In this document: piece by piece, positions 32,277 to 44,429 of the stretch
Layout: each line of letters begins with the position of its first letter
Position numbering within the stretch: position 1 is the stretch's first letter
Origin: Macrosoma leucophasiata
Taxonomy: Eukaryota; Arthropoda; Insecta; Lepidoptera; Hedylidae
DNA length: 64,000 nt
NCBI GenBank assembly: GCA_036365455.1
Contig: JAWQUS010000003.1
Span: 5,104,001-5,168,000, forward strand
Direction of reading: 5' to 3'
Made by a program: the position numbers and the translations under genes
The notes under the pieces: generated by a model
What the model was told of the DNA's origin: nothing
Databases searched by the model: none
The model's input: only the letters and a program-made list of their open reading frames with translations

Positions 32277-33690
32277 TTATACCTCCATTGCATTTTATAC
32301 AATACCTACCAATCAATGAAAACTTTCAGAAATGTCAAAAGGGAAAAATGAAGAAGTACGCTCAGATGCAGGACCAAATACTTCCCTAAAGACGTACGCC
32401 ATTTTTTCTTTGGTCTCATCTACACTTCGGTAGGGATTCCACTGCAGAATCATTTCGTTCATGCAGATATGCTGCAAACCTATTTTTACGCATATTTATT
32501 ATCTAGAGAATATCTATATATCCACTAGGTTACCTATCAAAATTTGGCCCCATTTTTAATTAAATTATTTTATCTGTAACAGCCAGCAACTCTTATTGGC
32601 GGCCGATTTAATTTAGCTTCCGAATATCATAATAATGATATTCAGATGTAAAAAATAGCTTTAATTAGATATATATAAAACATATGCGTTATGGGCGTAA
32701 AAAGTTATTGGGGCGGAACGAAAATATGTAGCGGCGGTCAAGTGCGCAACGGTAAAAATACAAGTAAAACAAAAGTCTTTTCCAAAATAAAAAATAATAG
32801 CAGCCATTTTTTGAGAGACCACCTAATATGTAATACATTGATGTGGTGTCTCACAAGGTCGTATATTCTTTCACGCATTATTCAGGTGTGTACCTAAGCT
32901 ATCCTTCGAAAGGACACAAGAAATAGTGTCAGGCTATATGGGGCATAGGTTCCAAGTTGAGAAATTGGATTTTAATAATGCAACACGTTTAGTGTTTGAA
33001 AATACAGTTTCTCCGTCCTCGAATCATGTGAAAGATCTAGTGATAGATTCTTGTCTTGTCTTCTTGATAGATTGATTGATTTTTTTTTGCAAAATACGTG
33101 ACAGTTCGTCTTATTAAAATTTGCAGTACTAAAAATGTTTACTCCTAATTACCTATACGTAGTTTAGTTAATTCGTTTTCTTAAATTTACCATTTTTTTG
33201 CTGATAGTTTTTTAATTAACACTTGTAATTCAATGTTTTTTGGTACGCTGTTCAAAAGGTTATTCAATCATCTAATATTTGGATATTTAATATAGTAAAT
33301 TGCTTAGTTATTATTTTTATGTTTGTATATTATATTGAATTTTAGATTTCCAAAATACATTCTATTTATTTTGCTGCCACACGCAATCGTAATATTTCTT
33401 TAACTTTACGCCAGTTTCTAAAACATGGAATCGTTTAGCAACGATCCACGCTTCTCTCTTGATTTTTAAAAACTAACGCCGTCTCCCTGTTTCATTCATA
33501 TTCATGTTGATATTCGTTGGAACGCGTTTTGTCCGCGATGTTAATGTAAGTGGTATTAGGAATGTAGCTTGGTTCGCATCATGGAAAACTATATTATTAC
33601 TTCGCCTATATTCTTTCATCCAATGCAATAGGCAATTATTGTATTTTACGTGTATGACGCTTCACGGCTAAACCACAGCATCTACGAGCA
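32277..33690. other. No gene recognised
   Basis: AT-rich, only short unrecognised frames. Confidence 0.45.
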
Positions 33691-34250
33691 TTTCTATGAA
33701 AGGAGATGTTGCGATCTCGGCTCTGGTTTGTACACTACCTCAAAAAAAGGGTAAAATAAAGAAGAATCTGAAAAATATACAATTAATTTATTCAGGAATA
33801 TATTTTAGAGTTACAATCACATTTAATTCAAACAATTTTATGATTTTCAACCATGTTCAACATGGCGGCGATACAGCCTACGCTTGGGACCTATGTAGAT
33901 AAAACAAAACTAATGCAATCTGTACATTACAGTGCATCACATATTAACAAAAAAACGATGTATCGAATCGACCAATAAATCAAAGAAGTTCCGATGAATT
34001 TCTTTAAATTCGAAATCGATTAGTATCGATTATTAGTGGAATTTGTCAAAATAACATCGCCCGCCATATTCGCCATGTTGGTTTTGAGTTGAAATTCTAA
34101 CTGCAAATAATCTTTTGTAACTGCAAACAAAGCCAAATAAGTGAAAATATGCAGTAAAAAACGTTTTTATATTGATTTTGCCATTTAATGATATTGTGTA
34201 CAATACATGGCCGGAGGTCCATACATTTTTGCAACATCTCCTTTGTGCCA
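33690..34250. repeat. Possible old foldback element
   Basis: aaaggagatgttgc (about 33699) and gcaacatctccttt (about 34237) are inverted. Further in, catgttcaacatggcggcgat and atcgcccgccat-attcgccatg are also inverted. The rest of the arms is only loosely alike. Confidence 0.4.
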
Positions 34251-34374
34251 AGTATAGTAAAATCAAATACAGACTACGTTTTTTTACACAATCAACCACT
34301 AGGGGAAACTACCACTAGAAATAGGGAATTCTGGCTGTTACGAATACGAATAAAATATAAAATATATACCTATA

Positions 34375-34573
34375 CTAGCGGCCCGTACCGGCTTCGCACG
34401 GTTGCAATTTAGGTACTTACATAATATTAGGACCATGAATTGAGATTTAAACTATCCTATCTCTCAAGTTGGATCGAACTGCACATGGTGTGCAAATTTT
34501 ATTATAATCGGTTAAGTGGTTTAGGAGTCCATTGAGGACAAACATTGTGACACGAGATTTATATATATTAAGA
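34375..34573 (-). mobile_element. Non-autonomous Helitron, complete
   Basis: Minus strand A|TCTTAATATATATAAATC start, ends gcgaagccggtacgggccgCTAG|T. Confidence 0.75.
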
Positions 34574-34718
34574 TAAGATATTACGAATTCCACGCGGATG
34601 AGGTCACGGGCAATATCTAGTGATGAATGAGTGAACATTTATTGGAACCATTATTCTGGCTAACATAAGAGTTTTATTAATTTCAAACTTCCAAAACACA
34701 TTTTTAACAAATTCGGGA

Positions 34719-34995
34719 TTTTTTTTTTTTTATGTTATTGAAGTGGCAAACAAGCATACAGTTCACATTGATGTTAAGTGATGACTGCAGTCTATAGACA
34801 CCCACACAAAAACCAAGGTCAAAATGCAAATGCGTTACCACTCCTGAGGCCTAAGGTGTTATGCCTCTGTGCCGGAAATTACCACCTGACCGGAACACGA
34901 TAGTGCTGAACACTACCATTTAGCGGCAAGTAAATCAGGTAATGCGGTGGTGCCTACGCCCGCGAGCTCCGTCACTGGAGCTCTACCACCAGTAA
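34719..34995 (-). repeat. SINE-A, near full length
   Basis: T-run then aagtggcaaacaagcataca at left; gagctctaccaccagtaaa at right. Confidence 0.85.
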
Positions 34996-35098
34996 AAAAA
35001 TGTAGATAGGGCTGTGATATCTACAGCGTGGTTGAGGGCTTTTAGGTCCTGGCCACGAGCAGTTGTGGCTCGTATTTCACGTATCGACAATTTTAATG

Positions 35099-35282
35099 AT
35101 TTTTTTTTGTCATGAAGTGGCAAAAAAAGCGTACGGTTTGCATTAATGGTAAAACCTATAAACGTCTAATTGAAACCAGATAATTTAATGTAGATACATT
35201 TGCACTCCTGAGGCCTAAGGTATTATGCCTCAGTGCCGGAAATTACAAGGCCGTACATTACCACCTGACCAGAACACGATTT
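35099..35282 (-). repeat. SINE-A copy, 5'-truncated
   Basis: T-run, gaagtggcaaaaaaagcgta to cacctgaccagaacacgat. Confidence 0.75.
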
Positions 35283-35289
35283 CTCTTTC

Positions 35290-35402
35290 GATCTGCATTT
35301 TCACCTCTGATCATTGTGTGAGTGTTTAGAGGCTGCAGTCATCACTTAACATCAATGTGAACTGCATGCTTGTTTGCCACTTTTACATACCTGATAAAAA
35401 AG
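35290..35402 (+). repeat. SINE-A tail copy
   Basis: atctgcattttcacctctga to gcttgtttgccactt; back-to-back with the preceding minus-strand copy. Confidence 0.75.
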
Positions 35403-35727
35403 ATAGTTCGTGCAGTTGACATTCGAAAAATGCTTGTGATGTTTCGTCCGGATCTTTTTTTTTTTTTAAATAAACCCAATTTTATTTCAGTGCGGACTAG
35501 TGTTGGAAACATTTTCATAATTCACTCGCAACTCACTCCGACTGAGGCACAGTGATAACTTTTTGTTTGCTTTGTGTTGTTAGTGCAGTGTTAATTACAG
35601 GTACAAATACAAGTGTGAGAAATTATACTGAAGTAACATAATGACATTGTGTGAATTGTATTATAATAAATTTGCTTTGTTTCTCAGTTTGCAGTATGTT
35701 AGTTATTATGTTTTATGTTTTACCAGC

Positions 35728-35925
35728 TGTGCCCGCGACTTCGTCCACGTGAAAATTTATGATTGTTCAGTATCTATCCGGACGAAGTCGTGGGCGCAGC
35801 TAGTATAAAAGTATCATAAGTTACTCCTTGTTACATAAGCTATCTGCCAGTAAAAGTCCCGTCAAAATCGGTCCAGCCGTTCCCGAGATTAGCGGGAACA
35901 AACAGACAGACAGACAAAAATTGTA
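35728..35925 (-). repeat. LINE/Helitron-tail-like repeat with inverted end
   Basis: cagctgtgcccgcgacttcg (35731) is mirrored by cgaagtcgtgggcgcagctag (about 35783). Then cccgtcaaaatcggtccagc and (caga)n follow, a common lepidopteran 3' tail read on the minus strand. Confidence 0.55.
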
Positions 35926-36067
35926 CAAAATGTGGTTTTGGTATATATACCGTGTATACATACATATGCATTTAGTAAAAAGCGGTTATTTTTATATTAC
36001 AAACAGACACTCCAATTTTATTTATTTGTATAGATGTATAGATGAGATTAAGTACGAGTACTGTTAA

Positions 36068-36118
36068 AAGCCACTATGGTCGCTCACTATGGTCGCTCAC
36101 TATGGTCGCTCACTATGG
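36068..36118 (+). repeat. 14-bp tandem repeat x ~4
   Basis: cactatggtcgct-c repeated at the exact point where the RTE-like frame begins (cactatgggcctc). Confidence 0.85.
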
Positions 36119-36457
36119 GCCTCATAAGAAGGCTCAAGGTCACTCAGAGAGCGATGGAGAGGGCTATGCTCGGAGTTACTCTGCGAGATCGAATCAGAAA
36201 TGAGGAGATCCGCATGAGGACCAAAGTAACCGACATAGCCCATCGAATAGCGAAACTCAAGTGGCAGTGAGCAGGGCACAAAGCTCGCAGAACTGACGGC
36301 CGTTGGGGCAAAAGAGTTCTAGAGTGGCGACCGCGTACCGGAAGACGAAGCGTAGGCAGGCCCCTCACGAGGTGGACCGTTCGTTGTGGCATTCTTTGGG
36401 GGAGGCCTTTGTCCAGCAGTGGACGTCTTTTGGCTGAAATGATGATGATGATGATGA
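36112..36457 (+). pseudogene. RTE-like LINE C-terminus, copy 1
   Basis: Encodes LIRRLKVTQRAMERAML, LRDRIRNEEIR and IAKLKWQ, then TGA where copy 2 (46347-46740) has TGG. About 57 bases present in copy 2 are deleted here near 36378. Ends gtccagcagtggacgtcttt tggctgaaatg and (atg)n. This is the region after the reverse transcriptase in RTE-type polyproteins. Confidence 0.75.
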
Positions 36458-36489
36458 CTGTTAAAAGTATTTCTAAAAATGAAGTCTTC

Positions 36490-36790
36490 TTTAACTGACT
36501 CAGTAGTCTAGTGGCCACTACTACTACGCTGGGGTCCTGGGTTCGATTTCGGTTTAGGTTGGTGCGTCAAAAGCTATCAGAGATAGGTAGTTAGGTAGTA
36601 GGTAGATAGGTGTAAAATCCTTTATCTCTGTTTCTATTAGAATTTTTCCATTTTCTGGAACTTAATTAACCAGTACCTACCTTGGAATCTGGTTCATACT
36701 TGGTGATGTCAACAGGCTCGCCGTCTGCTATATGGGTCAAAATGTGACCGGCAAATCATGGGTGTTTGACCTATAGCCAATAGCAACACT
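36490..36790 (+). repeat. SINE-B, copy 2
   Basis: tRNA-like head with tagtctagtgg (box A) and ggttcgatttc (box B), then gtgtaaaatcctttatctct and ttggtgatgtcaacaggctc. Confidence 0.7.
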
Positions 36791-37158
36791 GTATTTTGAA
36801 AAAATCGGGTTCCTTACGCATTCAGTCGGTAGTCTGTCTTGAAAGCTATCCAATTTGAGAAATTCCTTATGGTTGAAACTTACAAAGACGTATCCTAGCT
36901 TGTGGCAGCCCTGTAATATCAAATTTACTAACTACTAAACAACAGTTCTCTTGTGACAAGTTGCTTTGAACTGCAGTAATTATATTAGACCTGTGTTCAA
37001 TTCATTTGGAACTAGTTCGAGATGTAGTGCTCGCTAACTGTCTTGCCTGCACTAAGTTTTGTGTAATTAAACTTTGAAAAGTTGTGTATAAATAGTAGAA
37101 TCATATAGATAATTCAAAATGCTACTGTAAATTTAAGTATATTTATTCTATTTTTACT

Positions 37159-37385
37159 GTCTCAGTAGCCCAGTTCGATTCCCGAGTCGGGGGATATTAG
37201 AGATAACGGTGTAAAATCCTTTATCTCTGGTTCCATTTTTCCATTTTCTGGAAGTTTTCCAGTATCTCGAAGTAATGTGCCCGGAGATGTCAATAGGCTC
37301 GCCACCTGTTCCATGGGCCAAAATATAACCGGCGAATGGTGGTTTGCATGTATGATTGAATGCATGCATTTACCCATCGATATCT
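37159..37385 (+). repeat. SINE-B, copy 3, head deleted internally
   Basis: Box A-like tagcccag runs straight into ttcgattcc (box B), so the middle of the tRNA-like head is lost. Body: gtgtaaaatcctttatctct, gcccggagatgtcaataggc. Confidence 0.7.
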
Positions 37386-37659
37386 CAACCTAATAGATAC
37401 CGCATCGCAAGCGAACGCTTTCGGACAACACATTTGAACACATGTGTAATTTAGTAATGGTAAAAGAAACCGCGCGCGAGCTCGACTTCAGTACCGATCA
37501 CGTATGTGACCTATGTACGTCGTTTTACGAGCGCGAAATAATTTCGTTAAAAAATAAGAAAGTGAATCAAAATGACATCTTGTTCAATAAGATAGTGTGG
37601 CAAATGTAGCAAAACATCTAATTTCAAAAAAGACGACATAAATTTTCACAGGAAGACTG

Positions 37660-38053
37660 TTTTCACGATTACAATTTTCAAAAATCTTCTCTCTACCACT
37701 TATATGCAGATGATTTACAACTTTACTTACAATCTAGTCTTGATAATCTTCCTGAAGCCATACATAATATGAACAATAATTTAAAGAAAATATCAGATTG
37801 GGGTAAAGCTTATGGCCTTCAGGTTAATCCGGAAAAAAGTCAGGCCATTATAATAGGCAGCTCTCGGTTGATTCGAAAAATTGACTTTGATACACTACCA
37901 ACTATATCATTAGATGGAACTTTAATAAAATATTCTATGACCGTGAAAAACCTGGGTGTAATCATGGATAGTTCTCTGACTTGGGTTCCTCAGATTAGTG
38001 AGGTGAGTAGGAAGATGTTTGCTGCTGTAGGTTCCCTAAGAAGGTTATGTAAT
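37660..38053 (+). pseudogene. LINE reverse-transcriptase fragment
   Basis: Open frame from about 37684 containing YHLYADDLQLYLQS (catalytic YADD box, near 37700). It continues through KISDWGKAYGLQVNPEKSQA, IIIGSSRLIRKIDFDTL, KNLGVIMDSSLTW and RRLCNFLL. Both motif A and the C-terminus are missing. Same Jockey/CR1-like group as 6910-8385 (shares YHLYADDLQLY). Confidence 0.8.
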
Positions 38054-38302
38054 TTCTTATTATTGTTTTACATTTTCTTAACTAAACGTTACAAGTATGT
38101 TTAAGAAACGAGTTGAAATTGAAATGACCATGATAAAATGAAAACTTACTCCTCTTGCAATCAAAACAAAAACTTTCCCATCACTAGTTATAATTTATGA
38201 CCTGTCGCAACCTTGAATCGACCAATCACGACGCTCTCTTTTGCCGCTTCCCGGCCCTTCATACCTCATTGCTTTGACTGAAATGTTTCTCAGTAGAATC
38301 GA

Positions 38303-38366
38303 TGGCATAGGGTGTCTAGTGGTTCTTTACCTCTGCCAATACGTTCGGGGATTACAGGCGTGAAGT
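38303..38366 (+). repeat. SINE-B tail
   Basis: tacctctgccaatacgttcg gggattacaggcgtgaag; matches the SINE-B/LINE 3' end. Confidence 0.5.
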
Positions 38367-38389
38367 TCAGTTATGTTATTCTATTTTAA

Positions 38390-38815
38390 TATATTAACAA
38401 TCAATATACCTAATTGAAGCGATCGCTCCCAGGCTATTTCTAAAACCTGTACTTTGGATTTACAGACTGTATTAGATTTAAGTTTAAATTCAAAAGAGCT
38501 GTACTGAGTTTCTTCAGTGGCGGAGTTCTTCTCAGTATTGACTGCCCTTGGAATTCTGCCAAGTGAATAACCTTTATTATGACGACCAAATTCATTCTTT
38601 CTCAGTTTCTTTTGAAATGGGGAAATGGAGGAATTTGTAAATAATTGATGCATTTTACATACAAATTTGTTTAGTTTCTATTTCTTTTATTATGTGTTTT
38701 TGATTATTATTAGTCGTTATTCACTCTAGGTTAGTTTAAAAAAAATGACGATGTAAAAGTGCTCTCCTGGAGCCTAATTATATGAAATAAATGAATGAAT
38801 GAATTAATTAATCTA
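38390..38815 (+). repeat. Probable LINE 3' UTR
   Basis: Closes with gtgctctcctggagcctaat tatatg aaataaatg(aatg)n, a typical non-LTR tail. No recognisable protein. Confidence 0.4.
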
Positions 38816-39287
38816 TACTTATAATAAATCTGTAGAAGTGTAAATTCTGTACATTGAAAATATTGAAAAAATAAATACCAGGGGATGTTACTAGATCGAT
38901 ACCGAACACAAATATTATATGTGATTAGAAAAATTTTGTCTGTCTGTCTGTCTGTTTGTTCAAGCATCACATAAAAACTACCGGTCCGATTACAATGAAA
39001 CTTGGTATGATTATACTTTAACCTTTGGCGCACAACGCTGGGTACTTTTTATCCCGGAAAAATGTCTGTTTGTCTGTGTGTTTGTGCACGCTAATTTCAG
39101 AAACGGCTTATTTGATTTGCAGTTTTCACTAATATATTGTGGTAAATTTCACTTAATATTCAGTGTTTGTTTCATGTCAATCGGTTCATAAATAAAAAAG
39201 TTACGACAATTTAAAGAATCATGTACTTAATATCGAACATTTTTAAACTATTCTGTATCTATCTTCTGTCGTTCTGTGTTTAGGGTG

Positions 39288-39690
39288 CCGTATCTAAAAA
39301 GTAAAAACGGACCCTATTACTAAACCTCCGCTATCTGTCTGTCTGCCCGTCCATCCGTCTGTCTGTCACCAGGCTGTATCTGATAAACAGTGATAGCTAG
39401 AAAGCTAAAATTATCACAAATTATGTATTTCTGTTACCGCTATAACGACAAAATTAAATACTAAAAATAAGAAAATGAAAATATTTAGGGGTCTAAGGCA
39501 GCATACAATAAACGTGTTTTTTTTTTCGTATATTTTTTGCTCGATATCAATAACGGTAGCAAGTAGACGCTTAAAATTTTCACAGAATTTTTAGGTCTAA
39601 TGTTGTATATTACCTTCTAACAAACGTAATTTTTATGCCATTTTTGTACGGAACCCTTCGTGCACGAGTTCGACTCGCACTTGGCTGGGT
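39288..39690 (-). repeat. Interspersed repeat, ggttcc/gactcgcacttgg family
   Basis: tagggtgccgtatctaaaaa at left and gttcgactcgcacttggctg at right, the two ends of the family seen at 42822-43214. Confidence 0.6.
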
Positions 39691-39884
39691 TTTTTCCTGT
39701 TAGTAACATTAAGCATACAGCATAGCAGCGTCCCGGCATAGAACAATCGCCGCTATGATCACCATTCAGCATGCCAAGCGTGGCAATTATAGCGTATTCT
39801 TTCCTTATGACGCACAACACTTTTAGGACCATCTTCGGGAAAGGCTTTGTCCAGCGGAGACGGATGGACGTCTTTCGGATTTCG

Positions 39885-40262
39885 TTGATGTCGTTGGTGG
39901 CGTAGGTGTTGTTGGTGACTCTGGTGGTGGTGCTGGTGGCGTTGGTGGTGCTGGCGGTGGTTTTTAGAGGCGATGGAAGCATTGGTGACGTTGGTGGTGT
40001 TGTTGGTAGTTTTGGAAGCGTTGGTGGCATTGATTGTGGTGGTGGTGGTTTTGGTGGCGTTTGTGTCATTGGTGTTTGGTGATGGTGGTGGCGTTGGTGG
40101 CGATTGTAGTGGTGGCCTTGGTGGAGATGGTAGTGGTGACAGTGGTGGTGGTTATGGTATTGGTAGTGACGATGGTGGTAGTAACAATGGTGGTAGTAAC
40201 TATGGTGGTAGTAACAATGGTGGTGGTGACGATGGTGGTGGTGGTGTTGGTGGCATTAGTGG
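39885..40262 (+). repeat. (GGT)n-type low-complexity repeat
   Basis: About 380 bases of ggtggt, gttggtggc and ggtggtagtaac units. Translations of it (Gly-, Val- or Thr/Pro-rich) are artefacts of the repeat. Confidence 0.9.
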
Positions 40263-40269
40263 GTAAAAA

Positions 40270-41000
40270 TGCACAACGTTAACATTCAATATTTCTCTTC
40301 TGCCGCCTCTTACGGAGTGCCTATATTATGCATAGATCTATCTTTTATTTTTCATTCTCTGTTAGAAGCACTAATTGACCGAAACTTTAGAAAACTTTAT
40401 AATAATTTTCTATAAAAAAATTATAAGGTACCTATGCATAGAATTTTAAAATGGCCCTTTCGAAAATACGGTTCAGCATAGGATGGATGCGCGTTTAAAC
40501 ACATAATTAGCAATTTTTCGCAATCCTAGTAGGCTGTGTGCTTTTATACCCGATGGCCATACGTCTAATATCGTCTACAGAGAAGCATTACTATAAAGTT
40601 GATTTTTTAAGCTACCCAAAAGTGTTTATGATCCAAAATTAACCAAAATGTACATCCTAAAGCGCTGCCCAAAGTCCCAAAGCCACTATTCCAAGCAAAC
40701 AAAGATGCGGGCACAGCTAGTAAATAAATAATGTGATAATGCTAACTTTACTCGAAGACGCATGTTTGCGCATTTGTCAGTCTATGGCGCGAAATTTTTA
40801 CGTTAAAATATCCTTCGGGGCTGGCAGTAGTGATAGGGACCACTTTTCATCAGCTGGGCCGTTTGCTAGTATGTCAACCTTTAGACATAAAAAAGTGGGA
40901 CTTAAAATCCTATTTTGTTTCTGTAAAACACATGCAAACAACAAAGGCAGCTTATATTTATGGGTTACTTAAAATTATGTTACGTTTGTGTATTCGGCCG
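40270..41000. other. No feature recognised
   Basis: Only short unrecognised frames. Confidence 0.5.
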
Positions 41001-41006
41001 ATCTAA

Positions 41007-42295
41007 TAGGTTGGGGAAAAACTCTTTTCGCATTATAGTATGTATGAACTTGTAATAAAATCTCTTTGGCTGTAGTATTTGTATCTGGCTGGTTTTGGTA
41101 TCATTGAATGTTAAAATTTTAAAAAACATAATTCCAAATTCAAATTATGCAAATGTGTGATTTTCATTTGTTTTTCGTACTGTCAAGATGAGTGAATCTA
41201 ATGAAGAAATTCGATACATTTTAAAATTTTACTACAAAAAAGGTAAAAATGCAACGCAAGCCGCGAAAAAAATTTGCGATGTTTATGGACCTAGTGCAGT
41301 GTCTGTGAGAGTAGCACAAATTTGGTTTAAGCGTTTTCAATCTGGAAATTTTGATGTCAAAGATGCACCTCGCTCTGGTCGCCCTATTACGGATAAAATG
41401 GATGCCATTTTTGAAAAAGTGGAGCAATATCGACATATCAGTAGTTACGACCTAGCTGAAGAACTGAGAATTGATCACAAAACAGTTTTGGCGCATTTGA
41501 AATAAGCTGGGTACAAAAAAAGCTCGATATTTGGGTACCTCACGAGCTCACTGAAAGAAACCTAATGAACCGTGTACTCATTTGTGATTCTTTATTACGC
41601 CGTAATGAAACCGAATCATTTTTGAAGAAGCTGATAACTGGTGATGAAAAGTGGATCACGTACGACAAGAACGTGCGAAAAAGGTCGTGGTCAAAGGCCG
41701 GTAAGGCTTCACAGACTGTGGCGAAACCCGGATTAACTCGCAATAAGGTGATGTTGTGTGTGTGGTGGGATTGGAAGGGCATTATTAACTATGAGCTATT
41801 ACCACCAGGCAGGACTATCGATTCTGTACTCTACTGCGAACAACTGATGAGATTAAAGCAAGAAGTTGAGAGAAAGCGGCCGGCATTGATCAACAGAAGG
41901 GGTGTGGTGTTTCATCATGATAACGCTAGACCTCACACATCTATAGCCACTCAGCAAAAATTAAGAGAGTTTGGCTGGGAGGTGTTAATGCATCCGCCGT
42001 ATAGTCCTGACCTTGCACCTTCAGATTTCCACCTGTTTCGGTCTCTTCAGTTAATTCTTTATGCAATGTTAGGTCAACATCACGAGAGGACTGCCAAATC
42101 CACTTGTCGCGCGCGGTATTTTGACGAGAAGTCCCAAAATTTTTATAGCAATGGGATCATGTCCCTACCTACAAGATGGCAAAAGGTTATCGAACAAAAT
42201 GGTACATACATACTTTAGTTAAATTTAAATAAACTATATTAAATAATGTTTTGAATTATCTTAAAAAATGCGAAGAAACTTTTTCCCCAACCTTA
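41007..42295 (+). mobile_element. mariner transposon, full length, copy 1
   Basis: About 1.29 kb, the usual mariner size. The ends ggttggggaaaaactctttt and the complement of aagaaactttttccccaacc form terminal inverted repeats of about 28 bp. TA dinucleotides lie at both borders. It carries one broken transposase gene. Confidence 0.9.
41188..42218 (+). pseudogene. mariner transposase, broken
   Basis: The first frame (41188-41505) encodes the DNA-binding half with two helix-turn-helix regions, and stops at a TAA (41503-41505) where copy 2 has AAA. A one-base loss in the following A-run (seven A, copy 2 has eight) shifts the frame. The second part resumes in another frame with WVPHEL, first Asp in TGDEKWITYD, second Asp in HHDNARPHTS, and YSPDLAPSDFHLF with the third Asp, giving D34D spacing as in mariners. 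The last ~50 residues after HLFRSL look degenerate. All three catalytic Asp codons survive, but the gene cannot make a full protein. Confidence 0.9.
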
Positions 42296-42687
42296 TTTTC
42301 AAAATACCCGAATACCTGCTATGTTAGTGACAGATATTTATTGATTTTACATGAACAAAAAAGTTATACAGTTCATCCAATCCAAATGGCTGACACACAG
42401 CAAATAAATGGTAATTAATCACGCAACATGTCGAAAGCAGGTTTGTTCCATTTCAAGTCCCACAAGTGAAATACCTATGTTTATCGAAAAAAGTAATATC
42501 GTTAATTTAGTTTAAACAAACGAACTAACTTGTGACAGATCTAGCATTGATGACACAGTTCCTCGAACTGGTGGTAAAGCTCCTCTAAATAAATACGCGG
42601 TATGTTGAAAAGGCATGGTATTTGTTGCCTGTCATATTTTTATTATTCCCAATAACACAATGCGAGTGAATTTAAAATGAAAGAACA

Positions 42688-42823
42688 AATGGAAAGAAAA
42701 AATTGACTTTGAGCGGGGATTAGATCTGCGACTTCAGGGTAACCAATACAGCCGCTTTACCACTAAGATACTGAAGCCCTTGGGGCTTCGATCCCTGCTA
42801 ATCAAATCTTTCTTTCCATTTTA
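42688..42823 (-). mobile_element. tRNA-like unit with inverted repeat, copy 2
   Basis: Same plan as 4103-4232: aaatggaaagaaaaaattga at left and tcaaatctttctttccattt at right are near-inverted. Between them, on the minus strand, is a degenerate tRNA-like sequence (cttcagtatcttagtggtaa, box A region; aagtcgcagatctaatcccc, decayed box B). Confidence 0.55.
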
Positions 42824-43214
42824 GGGTCCCGTAGTAAACAAGGAACCCTTATAGTTTCGCCATGACCTCTGTCTGTCTGTCTGTCGTCTGTCCGTCTGCG
42901 GTTTAGCGCAAAAACTATTGGTACTAGGGACTTGAAATTCGGCACAAGTACTTATACACCTTAATAACGCCAGCAAAGTGGTAGAATAAAAACATGAAAA
43001 ATAAATGTTTAGGGTAGGTACCTCCCCTACATGCAACGCGCGGATAATTTTATTATTTTTTGTTTAATAGTCGTCCAAATGTATTTTACTCGAACATTTT
43101 GAACAACTCCATAGAAAATATTTATTAAATTTTTTCATTACGTTATTCTCACCTAAAAATTACTGAACCCTACACTGAGCGTGGCCCGACTCGCACTTGA
43201 CCGGTTTATTTATT
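42822..43214 (-). repeat. ggttcc-hairpin repeat, both ends
   Basis: agggtcccgtagtaaacaag gaaccc at left, gtggcccgactcgcacttga ccgg at right. Same family as 13600-13905 and 48589-49073. Confidence 0.65.
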
Positions 43215-43528
43215 CTTTTGTTGTGTGTTTTTATTTGGCATGGTGTGTGAAATACATAACACTAATTAAAATAATCAAACATACAACAATTTAGCTGCTA
43301 AAATAGTTAAAGAGTTCCTGGAACAGCAGAGAAAGTTCGTGTTTACTAGTAGAACTCATTTAGGTTTTTAAATAGTGAGACAGTTTTATTTACTGGTGGT
43401 GAACACGTGATATGTCGAAAAAAGGTCTGTGAATGACGAGTAGAATAATAATGAATGTAGAAAAACAAAGAGGACAAATTAGTGGTCTAATTTGTCTAAC
43501 GGATTAAGTTACTACTGATTAATTTTTA

Positions 43529-43682
43529 ATGTAAGTCCCCGTAATAAATATCACAGATACGTAACAGCTAAAGTCTCAGGGATGGCAAAGCATCTGCATT
43601 TTGTCATGTGGTTTTTGTGTAGATGTCTGTAGGCATGTGAACTAACATGATTGTTTGACACCATGGTTAAATAAAAAAAATG
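43529..43682 (+). repeat. SINE-A, 5'-truncated
   Basis: ccccgtaataaatatcacag to oligo-A after ggttaaat. Confidence 0.7.
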
Positions 43683-43780
43683 ATGCATTCGTTTCGAGCT
43701 TTTCCTATGTTCATGTTGGAGTGCGTAAGGAAATCAGATCTGTCTGCCGCTGAAAATAATTCAGCGTCATCGCTTATAAC

Positions 43781-44072
43781 CATAGAGCAACACCGGTAGG
43801 GAGTAGCCATATGCAGCCTTTCCCCTCTGTCGAAGTACAAGCCCAAATGGGCCTATACCTGTCGCCTAGATGTTTAAATGTGTGCGTGAAATTGTATCTG
43901 TATTTTGTTAAAATCAAGGTGTGAGTTTCTAGTAATAGACGATTTTTGTAGTGTGCGTGTGTGTCGCACGCATTTCCCCCCGCAAAAAATGACAGTCTAT
44001 TTTGCATCGGTAATAAACGCTATGGCTACTCCCCTCCAGTCCGCCGCGGCCGGTGGCCCGTGTTGCTCTATG
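43781..44072. mobile_element. hAT-like MITE, copy 1, 8-bp TSD
   Basis: Ends catagagcaacaccgg and gttgctctatg, then ggctactcccct repeated inversely inside. A perfect duplication cttataac lies at 43773-43780 and 44073-44080. 292 bp, no coding capacity. The sister copy is 52026-52318. Confidence 0.85.
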
Positions 44073-44429
44073 CTTATAACAATACTACACCCACAATATG
44101 CAAAAATAGTGAACCCATAAAATACAATAACATCTGAATATTTCACGGGCAAATAAAAGAAGATTACATTGGCATTTTTTTAACGTAGGCGGTTCATGAC
44201 AAGATCGTTAAGTAAATAAGGCTGTACAGGGGTGAGTGACCTTGTCCTTGGTAGGTTTCAGGGCTATATGTGGATTGCCGGGCCCTTCATCTGTACTCGT
44301 TTCGTATTTATGTAATGTGCGTGTACCCTTACATAATATTACAAGATTGCGGAGTGTTTTTTATCGATTTCAGAAAGAGATTGTCAATTCGCTAAGTTTT
44401 TTTTTAATGTAGAGATGACTTGTTAACTT

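Noticed and set aside
36112..36457. A host gene
   Set aside because: The encoded motif is the C-terminal region of RTE-type LINEs, repeated at 46347, and this copy has a stop and a deletion.
39617..40282. Pro/Thr-, Gly- and Val-rich open frames
   Set aside because: Translations of a (GGT)n-type low-complexity repeat in several frames; no single coding frame stands out.
40733..40972. 79-residue frame, plus strand
   Set aside because: No domain, no promoter or splice context; length is expected by chance.
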